41,305 nucleotides of DNA from an uncultured Microcaldota archaeon (lineage in GTDB: Archaea; Micrarchaeota; Micrarchaeia; Anstonellales; Anstonellaceae): the NCBI GenBank assembly GCA_903923795.1, contig CAIXYX010000140.1, positions 1 to 41,305 of the forward strand, in the 5' to 3' direction. Positions within the stretch are counted from its first letter, which is position 1, and the number at the start of each line of letters is the position of its first letter. Made by a program: the position numbers and the translations under genes. Positions 34,565 to 41,305 of the stretch are shown here, piece after piece. The notes below the pieces were generated by a model that was not told where the DNA came from, did no database searches, and saw nothing but the letters and a program-made list of their open reading frames with translations.

Positions 34565-37000
34565 TCATTCGTTTTTCTCTGCTTCCAAACCTTTAGCGGC
34601 CAGCTTCTTCGCCTCCTCCTTGTCGAGGAACTTGTTGTTGTTGCCGCACTGCGGCGAGAAGATGCATCTTGGACAGCCTGATTCACACGGGCAGGCAGCA
34701 AGTCTGTCCGCCGACATCTGGATGCATTCGCCATATCTTGGCATCACCATTTTTGAGAGGCCCGAGCCGCCTTCGCTGCCCTCGTAATAGAAAATTCTGC
34801 CGTCTGGATATGAGATGCCGCCTATCTCGGCAGGGTCTGCGCCGCACAGGGCCGGCATCATTGCGATGGAAACATGCTCCAAGGCATGCAAACCGTCGGC
34901 GAAGAGTGCATTGCCTGCATTTGAGAATGACCAGTCTGTCCAAAAGGCGGAAGTGTCGAATTCGTGAATCAGAGGCTCATCTAATTCGTGGCGGGCGATG
35001 ACTTGGCTTGTGAAAGAATCCTTGAGCATGTAGCCGTAGACTTCGTTTGAGATGTGCACCGGCCCTCTTGCCATGGGCACTGCACCCCACTGACTTTCGC
35101 TTTCGGTGTCGAGGATGCTGGCAGTCTTTTTTCTTAGTGACTGGGTGAAATATGGCTCGTCGCCATGGATTCTTGTGACATGCGCGACTTGCTCATCCAA
35201 ATCGAGTGACTGCGAGCGGTAGCGCCTGCCGCCGATGAGATAGATGGCGCCGGGGTAGAGCTCTCCGATGGCAATGGACGCCTCGCGCTCGCCGACTTGC
35301 TTGCCGGTCTCTGCGTCTATTATCCGCACCCTCTTGCCTGCATTTCGCAAGGAGAGTGTCTGCGCTTTTCTTATGCCGGCGACGGTTGTGGAATAGCGGC
35401 CCGCCCATGTGCGGAGGAATTGCTCTTCGACGAGTTTGGCGCATAATGCCTTGTCTGATTCATTCAATTCAGCATCATCGAGAGGCGCGTCTCTTGCCGC
35501 CGAGAGGAGGTGCCACAGGCGCACATGTGGATTGTCGGGTTTCGCGTGGCAATTTTCGGCTTTGCCCAAGAGGTAGACGTTTGGATTCGAGGCATAATAT
35601 TGGTCAAGAGGATTGTCTCTTGCCACGAGAATCGCGTAGCTGTCCTGTCCTTTCCTTCCCACTCTTCCGATGCGCTGGCGAAGCCTTGTGACTGTGCCGG
35701 GGAAACCTGCCAAAATGGCGGCATCGGCATCGCCGACATCCATGCCCAACTCGAGCGCGCTTGTGGCAGCCAGAATTTTCGTGCGGCCCGAATGGAAAGA
35801 CGCCTCGAGGTCGCGGCGCTGGTCGGGGGGAAGGCCGGAGCGGTAGACTGCGAGAGGAAGATCCATCTTCTCGGCGATGAGGCCCAAACGCTCCACCATA
35901 TTGTGAGAATTGCCGAAGATGAGGGTTTTTTTCTCTAGCTCCTTGGCTAATTTGAGGCAGGTGGTGATGACGCTCTCCTCGGATTCGCTGATGACTGCAT
36001 GGTGTATGAGGCCTCTGGGGGCACCCGTGCCCTGCACCAGTTCGAAATGTTTTCTGCCCGTGAGAAGTTCGGCGAATTCGAGCGCGTTGCCGATTGTGGC
36101 GGAGGAGCAGATGAATTGGGTGTGCATTGCCGCAGGGTCAATGTCTATTTCTTCATCTGTTTTGATTTGCGCAGATTCTGACTTTGCGGCAGCCATTAGA
36201 GAGTCGGCTGTTTTGAAAGCTGAGAGAGGGGAGGATGAGATGGGGAGCGAGGAAGAAGTTGCGCCGAGCGAAGCATGGGCAGAATTCTCGTCCAAATCGA
36301 GCTCGAAAAGCCGGCGCTGAGATGGGTCGAACTTCGGTTTTTTTGAATTCTGCTTGTTATTTTTTTTCTCATCCGGCTCCTTGATTTTCACTTTTTTTGC
36401 CAATGCATGCGGGTTTGCTCGTATGTATTTGATGAGCCTCTGCAAACGCCACAGCACATTGGAGACGTGCGAGCCAAGAGTGCCCGAATAGGCGTGCATC
36501 TCGTCCACCACGACGTATTGAAGTCTTGAGAAAAACGGTTTCCACAAGCGCGAATTGAGCAGCATGAAATGGAGCATGTCAACATTGGTGATTATGACAT
36601 GGGGGAAATCGCCGCGTATTTTCGTGCGCTGGGCGGTGGGCGTGTCGCCGTCATAGACTGCGGAGCGCACGCCCAAGAGGTTGAATTCTCTTATCCTGTT
36701 CCACTGGTCGCGGGAGAGGGCTTTTGTCGGGAAGAGCAAGAGAGAGCACTTGCCCGCCATTGCGGCTTCGACAACCGGCACCATGTAGCATTCGGTCTTG
36801 CCGGCAGCGGTGGGGGCCATGAGGACGAGGTCTTTTCCTTGGCGGATTAATTGAATGGCTTTGGTTTGATGGTCATAGAATCGCGTTATGCCCCGGTTTC
36901 TTAGCACTTCGCGCAGATTCGGCCTCATCTCCAGTGAGTCGTCGTATTGAGGGGGGTGGGGAGGCTCCTCAATCCATTGGGGATGGTAGGACTCGAGCAT
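34565..37000 (-). CDS. DEAD/H-box helicase with C-terminal four-Cys (DUF1998/MZB) domain, Hrq1/MrfA-like
   Basis: LMAPTAAGKTECYMVP Walker A, VVDEMHAYSG, LGMDVGDADAAILAGFPGTVTRLRQRIGRVGRKGQ, C-terminal CPCESGCPRCIFSPQCGNNN. Confidence 0.88.
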   Translation of the reverse strand: MLESYHPQWIEEPPHPPQYDDSLEMRPNLREVLRNRGITRFYDHQTKAIQLIRQGKDLVLMAPTAAGKTECYMVPVVEAAMAGKCSLLLFPTKALSRDQWNRIREFNLLGVRSAVYDGDTPTAQRTKIRGDFPHVIITNVDMLHFMLLNSRLWKPFFSRLQYVVVDEMHAYSGTLGSHVSNVLWRLQRLIKYIRANPHALAKKVKIKEPDEKKNNKQNSKKPKFDPSQRRLFELDLDENSAHASLGATSSSLPISSSPLSAFKTADSLMAAAKSESAQIKTDEEIDIDPAAMHTQFICSSATIGNALEFAELLTGRKHFELVQGTGAPRGLIHHAVISESEESVITTCLKLAKELEKKTLIFGNSHNMVERLGLIAEKMDLPLAVYRSGLPPDQRRDLEASFHSGRTKILAATSALELGMDVGDADAAILAGFPGTVTRLRQRIGRVGRKGQDSYAILVARDNPLDQYYASNPNVYLLGKAENCHAKPDNPHVRLWHLLSAARDAPLDDAELNESDKALCAKLVEEQFLRTWAGRYSTTVAGIRKAQTLSLRNAGKRVRIIDAETGKQVGEREASIAIGELYPGAIYLIGGRRYRSQSLDLDEQVAHVTRIHGDEPYFTQSLRKKTASILDTESESQWGAVPMARGPVHISNEVYGYMLKDSFTSQVIARHELDEPLIHEFDTSAFWTDWSFSNAGNALFADGLHALEHVSIAMMPALCGADPAEIGGISYPDGRIFYYEGSEGGSGLSKMVMPRYGECIQMSADRLAACPCESGCPRCIFSPQCGNNNKFLDKEEAKKLAAKGLEAEKNE

Positions 37001-37103
37001 GAAGGGATTTTATGCGGAGAGGAATTTAAACGGGTGTTCGGACAGTTTGGCTTGACCGAACAAAATGGCGAGTAGTATTAAAAGAGGAAATAAAGTCAGA
37101 GAT

Positions 37104-38339
37104 ATGAAAACGCGTGAATCGGATCTGTTGAATGAAACGAAATGGCAGCGTCGTGTTTCTCGAAGTAAAATGATTGGCTGGATAATCCTGGTTCTGCTTG
37201 CCCAGATGATGATTGTTTGCGCAGGCTCTAATTATGCGCAAGTGGGGGTCTGCATAAACGATAAATCAGCCCCGGATTCGTCAGCTGGAATTTGGCAAAA
37301 TGGATATCACTGCAGTTATGACGAGACTGGAATTTCGGGTGATGAACCGCAAATCAGATGCGTGGTGTGCACAGCGGCAGGAGATGCGGCAAATTCAGGG
37401 GCAGCTCAAACAGACAAGACAACTCTGAATTTTGAATCTGGCGACAAGGACGCCAAAAAAGCTTCGGCAGGATGGTTTGATGGAATTGGCGGATGGTTCG
37501 GGGAACAGGCGGACAGCTTCGCACAGGCGCTTGCTGGAGCCGGCAAAAGTGTGCGCAAGGCGCTTGACCCCGGCTTCTGCGAGACAAATGCGGATTGCAG
37601 CGCAAATGAGATATGCAAGCCGGGCTTAGGCTGCAGCGCGGCTCCGGCCTGCAACACCTGGAGAAAAGATGAGGGGAGCTCCGGACAAGTCAGGTTGGTA
37701 TTCATTGGAGACGGTTTTAGGACAGATGAAGACTTGAGAAAGGCAGTTGATGGAGTTGTTGATTGGGATGGCACGAATTATGGCCTGATGTCGCTCGAAC
37801 CATTCAAAAGCCACAAATTCCAGTTCGACATCTATTATGTGAGGTTGAATGAGAGCATCTGGGTCACAAATCAGAATAATCGAAGTCATGTGGATGAAGA
37901 AACCGTCGAAGAACAAAGTAAAATCTGTGGAGATACCGACCAATACATACTGCTCTCAAGACAGAGTTTTCGGTCATATGCTTATTTTGAATATGGAGAG
38001 GCATATGTTTCCTTGGGTAATGAATGGCTTTCCCAGTTCCAAAACAGGCTCGTGGACCATGAGTTCGGCCACTCGTTCGGGAAACTTAAGGATGAATATG
38101 TTGAGGACGGAAAAGAAGACTTGCCCGGACCACCCAATTGCGCCAGCAGCCAAGAAGAAGCCGAAAGCTGGTGGGGAGACATGCCGGGGACAGGCTATTT
38201 CGATGGATGCAGTTATGTGAGCGGCAATATCCGGCCCACGGAGAATTCAGTCATGCGGGACCAGTATTTGCTGTGGGATAGTTACGGACCGGTGAATGAG
38301 ATGCAGATACGGGATGTGCTCAACAGCGTCAGTAGGTGA
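37104..38339 (+). CDS. Membrane-anchored M64 (IgA peptidase-like) metallopeptidase with Cys-rich linker
   Basis: RLVFIGDGFRTDEDL, NRLVDHEFGHSFGKLKDEYVE (HExxH), CETNADCSANEICKPGLGC linker; TATA TATTAAAAG about 28 nt before ATG 37104. Confidence 0.82.
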   Translation: MKTRESDLLNETKWQRRVSRSKMIGWIILVLLAQMMIVCAGSNYAQVGVCINDKSAPDSSAGIWQNGYHCSYDETGISGDEPQIRCVVCTAAGDAANSGAAQTDKTTLNFESGDKDAKKASAGWFDGIGGWFGEQADSFAQALAGAGKSVRKALDPGFCETNADCSANEICKPGLGCSAAPACNTWRKDEGSSGQVRLVFIGDGFRTDEDLRKAVDGVVDWDGTNYGLMSLEPFKSHKFQFDIYYVRLNESIWVTNQNNRSHVDEETVEEQSKICGDTDQYILLSRQSFRSYAYFEYGEAYVSLGNEWLSQFQNRLVDHEFGHSFGKLKDEYVEDGKEDLPGPPNCASSQEEAESWWGDMPGTGYFDGCSYVSGNIRPTENSVMRDQYLLWDSYGPVNEMQIRDVLNSVSR

Positions 38340-38345
38340 TCTCTT

Positions 38346-39035
38346 ATGCGGGCATGGATGATTATTATCGGAATGATGCTATTAGTTGGCAACGTGCTCG
38401 CCGCCAGCACTCTTCCGCGTTATGGCATGGCGTATTCTCTTAATTTCGAATTGGCGGATGGAAAACTGACCTGCCCGAACTGGAGTCTTAGCGATGGAGA
38501 TGGGCGGAGATATGATGTTTACGAAGCAGATGGCACCCACCGCCTGTCTGCATTCGACGCGAGCGGGAAGGAGCTTTACACATTCAGGTTCTATCTATTT
38601 GCCACACCGTCTTATGCCGCACCCCGGGATTTCTTTGATGAAAACGGGACACAGATAAAATTCAAGGATGATAGTGATCTGCCAAGAGACCCCCGCTTGC
38701 GATCGTATCTGTACCCCCCTTACCACCCAAATGCCACCCGGTTGGAGGTGAGCGAGCTCAACGGCACGGTTTTGCTTGAGGTGGATGTTTCCAAATACGC
38801 GCATCTGGACTGGCAGGCAATCAAGAGGAACCGGGATGAATTCTACAAGAATAAGGCGAATCAGACCTCTGGAGATGCCAATCCGCCAAAACCGCCAGTG
38901 AACTGGACGAACGCATTCTACGGACTGTTGATGATACTCGCGGCCATCGCGTTGGTTTTGGGGAGTGCCATATTCTTGAAAAATTGGATGAAAAAGAGTG
39001 AAAAACAAAATGACGGAAAAATATTGAAAAAATGA
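38346..39035 (+). CDS. Secreted protein with C-terminal TM anchor, probable partner of the M64 peptidase
   Basis: MRAWMIIIGMMLLVGNVLAAS signal peptide; FYGLLMILAAIALVLGSAIFLKNWMKKS TM; starts 6 nt after the M64 stop. Confidence 0.7.
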   Translation: MRAWMIIIGMMLLVGNVLAASTLPRYGMAYSLNFELADGKLTCPNWSLSDGDGRRYDVYEADGTHRLSAFDASGKELYTFRFYLFATPSYAAPRDFFDENGTQIKFKDDSDLPRDPRLRSYLYPPYHPNATRLEVSELNGTVLLEVDVSKYAHLDWQAIKRNRDEFYKNKANQTSGDANPPKPPVNWTNAFYGLLMILAAIALVLGSAIFLKNWMKKSEKQNDGKILKK

Positions 39036-39042
39036 AAAAGAC

Positions 39043-39960
39043 TTATTTCGCCTTGGCCATCTCGGCGGCGATTATCGTCTTGAAGCCCGGCTGGAGCTTC
39101 CCGGCGTTGTCGGTGTAGTTCTCGTATGGCAGGGCGCCGACAACCAATCTGCCGGTCACGATGTCGCCTTTTCTCACGCCGATGATGAAGCTGGGGGTTC
39201 CGCCCACTCCGGCCGCGCTGCCGGCTGCCTGCTGGGCTGCCAATGTGGCATCTTTGCCAGTGGCGGTGCAGTTGTTGAATTTGGCCATGTCGAGGCCGAG
39301 GGATTGCGCGAGGGTCTTCAATCCCGTGTCATCAGTCGTGCTGGTGTTGAATATCAGGTCGTGCATGGCCCAGTATTTGTTCTGGTCGCCTGCGCATTCA
39401 ACTGCCACGTGGGCGGGCTTGGCGGTCGGGTGCACGATGTAGTTGATGTGTATCATGTCGATTTGGCCGCCTGAGGCGTTCATGACCTGATGCATGGTGG
39501 GCTGCACCCTGACGCAGAATGGGCACTGGAAGTCGGAGAATTCCACTATGGTGAGTTTGGCGCTTGCGTTGCCCAAGATGGCACGGCCGCTCACATTCAC
39601 CACGCCGGTCTGCACGGGCGCTGGGGCTGACGGGGCGGATGGAGCCTGCTGGCCTGTTCCGCACCCGTTTTGCGCGCCATTGTTCGCCGCATTGGCTGCT
39701 GCATTATTCGCTGCATTGGCTGCCGCGTTGGCGGCTGTGCCGGTCGGAGCGGTGAGGTTGATGGTGTTGTTCACCGGCGCATTGACCACGACGGTGAAAC
39801 TCTTGGCTGAGAGGGTTTCATTGAGCGAGCTCATGGAGAAGTATATGGAGGCGGAGATGAGGGCGCCGACAAGAATCAATGAGAAGGCCAGAAGATATGT
39901 CGGATTGGCCTCGGACGAATGTGAATGCGTATGGCCCGCATATGACTTATCCTCGCTCAT
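39043..39960 (-). CDS. Membrane-anchored DsbA/thioredoxin-fold protein
   Basis: N-terminal TM, Ala/Asn repeat linker, TIVEFSDFQCPFCVRVQPT (CPFC), GVGGTPSFIIG cis-Pro region; SD GGAGGTAATTCT before ATG. Confidence 0.88.
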   Translation of the reverse strand: MSEDKSYAGHTHSHSSEANPTYLLAFSLILVGALISASIYFSMSSLNETLSAKSFTVVVNAPVNNTINLTAPTGTAANAAANAANNAAANAANNGAQNGCGTGQQAPSAPSAPAPVQTGVVNVSGRAILGNASAKLTIVEFSDFQCPFCVRVQPTMHQVMNASGGQIDMIHINYIVHPTAKPAHVAVECAGDQNKYWAMHDLIFNTSTTDDTGLKTLAQSLGLDMAKFNNCTATGKDATLAAQQAAGSAAGVGGTPSFIIGVRKGDIVTGRLVVGALPYENYTDNAGKLQPGFKTIIAAEMAKAK

Positions 39961-39994
39961 AGAATTACCTCCCTCGTATTTTTGTCTTTCCTCG

Positions 39995-40012
39995 AACCCA
40001 CCACGAGGTTAG
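39995..40012. promoter_or_regulatory. Inverted repeat CCTCG-aacccacca-CGAGG upstream of the DsbA-like gene
   Basis: Read directly in sequence. Confidence 0.35.
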
Positions 40013-40102
40013 ACGTCGTTTGTTTGTGAAGGCAATGCAGAGATGGTTTTTAATTATGACGACTATGGTGGGAGAAAGAGAGATGGATTGTGAAAAAAAT
40101 AT

Positions 40103-40684
40103 TTATGTATTCCGGCGAGGGATGACTTTGAGCCGGTCTTTCATTTCGCTCAGTTTCTTGTCGGAATCTGTCGCGAGATCTTGTGTGTCGTTGACGGTTT
40201 TGTTGATTAGATTCTGATTGGCGACACCAGTCATGCCTTTGTCGGTTGCGGGGTTGCGGGAGGAGAAATCTTCGGAGGATTCAGAATCGGGAACGACTAT
40301 ATTTTGCTCGCTTCTCGAGATGCCGCTATTTTTCAGGAATGTGCGGATAGCGGTTCTTTCTGCTGATAGTTCTTTCTTTTCGCCAGCGCTTGTTTCCGGG
40401 GCCGCGAGTTTTGTGCGGATTTCCCTTAGCCTATGAAAGATTTCGTCAGTATCTGCGCTGGTTCCGGTTGGCTCATGATGAAAGATGTCCTTGAACTCCT
40501 CACGACCGGTTTTGCCTGAGATTTTGTCTTTTGCGTCGGAATTCAGATGAATTGAGATAAGACGATCGAGCCTTTCCGCCCGCTCCGGATTTCGGATTCT
40601 CCATGCGCTTTGCTTGTCCTGAGGTTGTGCATTCTGAACAAGGTTCGGTGGATAGTTGTTTGCTATGAGTTGGAAGAGAAGCAT
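40103..40684 (-). CDS. Hypothetical charged/helical protein
   Basis: 193-aa ORF; no family recognised. Confidence 0.5.
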   Translation of the reverse strand: MLLFQLIANNYPPNLVQNAQPQDKQSAWRIRNPERAERLDRLISIHLNSDAKDKISGKTGREEFKDIFHHEPTGTSADTDEIFHRLREIRTKLAAPETSAGEKKELSAERTAIRTFLKNSGISRSEQNIVVPDSESSEDFSSRNPATDKGMTGVANQNLINKTVNDTQDLATDSDKKLSEMKDRLKVIPRRNT

Positions 40685-40847
40685 CAGAATCCCTCAGAAA
40701 TTTCCCTTGACTTCATGGAGTACAAAGAGGACAAAGGCTCTTAAAATCGATGATGAAACATGGGGTAGGCATCACACACGAAAAGCAGATGTTTTGAGAC
40801 CGTCCAATATCCAAACCTATATATCTGATTTTCGAAAAAGTTATCGC

Positions 40848-41305
40848 ATGACCATCGAACCGTTCCAAGAGATGAAACAAAGCATCGAGGAAAGAATCCC
40901 TGACTACGACACCGAGCAGTTCGAGACCATGAGGGACCGGATTCGCAAGGCGCTCAGGGAGAAAGAGAGCGAGATGCTGCTTTCGGTGCGCAGCCTCAAA
41001 ATTCTCATCTTGGGAGATTGGAATGACAAGGCCAAAATGGAACGATTGGTGGAACTAAAGCGCCTCCTGCTCAAAAATGGATTGTATGCAGAGACCATCG
41101 ACTCTTACTACAATCCGAATACGCGGGGTGGTTTGAGTCAGATACAAGTGTTCGAGACCTGCTGCATCATGCACCAGCTCATCGTATTCATCGATGGCGA
41201 AGGCCCGGGCACGCTCACCGAACAAAACTACCTGGCCCTCAATTACCAGTTCCAGTTCAAAGTCCTGTTCTACATCGAGGAATCGAAGTTCGACCGGCTC
41301 AAGGA
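40848..41305 (+). CDS. Hypothetical protein with Rossmann-like segment, 3'-truncated by window edge
   Basis: MTIEPFQEMKQSIEERIPDYDTEQ...LKILILGDWNDKAKMERLVELKRLL...HQLIVFIDGEGPGTLTEQNYLALNYQ...; TATA CCTATATATC about 28 nt before ATG. Confidence 0.65.
   Translation, partial: MTIEPFQEMKQSIEERIPDYDTEQFETMRDRIRKALREKESEMLLSVRSLKILILGDWNDKAKMERLVELKRLLLKNGLYAETIDSYYNPNTRGGLSQIQVFETCCIMHQLIVFIDGEGPGTLTEQNYLALNYQFQFKVLFYIEESKFDRLK

Noticed and set aside
1-41305. Transposons, IS ends, integrase, prophage or rRNA genes
   Set aside because: No transposase/integrase motifs, no terminal inverted repeats with target duplications and no rRNA signature sequences seen

Overview
Archaeal chromosomal window, most likely from a DPANN or other small-genome lineage. 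Support: leaderless genes with TATA boxes about 25-30 nt upstream of ATG, an archaeal proteasome beta subunit next to a KH/beta-CASP aCPSF1 ribonuclease, a geranylgeranyl-reductase-like protein, a class III (archaellin/pilin-type) signal sequence, and an intron-containing tRNA. Taxonomy is inference. Main contents: (i) a minus-strand serine/phosphoserine neighbourhood (phosphoglycerate mutase, TauE/SafE permease, class V aminotransferase, phosphoglycerate dehydrogenase, seryl-tRNA synthetase, then a SerK/SbnI-like ParB-fold protein); (ii) a 1465-aa protein that appears to combine a histidine-kinase-like DHp/ATPase core with a C-terminal APH/ABC1-like kinase fold; (iii) a NitT/TauT-type ABC transporter with two permease halves fused in one polypeptide and no visible binding protein; (iv) a 1397-aa protein with a pilin-like N-terminus and three classes of Cys-rich repeat, plus TrxB, Tpx and DsbA-like thiol-redox proteins elsewhere in the window; (v) psmB-aCPSF1, metG, tRNA-Arg(CCG) with a ~38-nt intron, tRNA-Cys(GCA), and a candidate structured RNA just upstream of tRNA-Cys; (vi) secreted enzymes (GH5 cellulase-like lipoprotein, transglutaminase-like protein, M64-like metallopeptidase with a membrane partner), a Hrq1/MrfA-like helicase, a J-domain protein with novel helical repeats, and two small ORFs below the ORF-track cutoff (a zinc ribbon and a 44-aa basic CCCGKC-tailed peptide). 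The strongest candidates for undescribed biology are the hybrid two-kinase protein, the giant cysteine-repeat pilin-like protein, and the structured RNA upstream of tRNA-Cys. No database searches were run; all family calls come from motif recognition.
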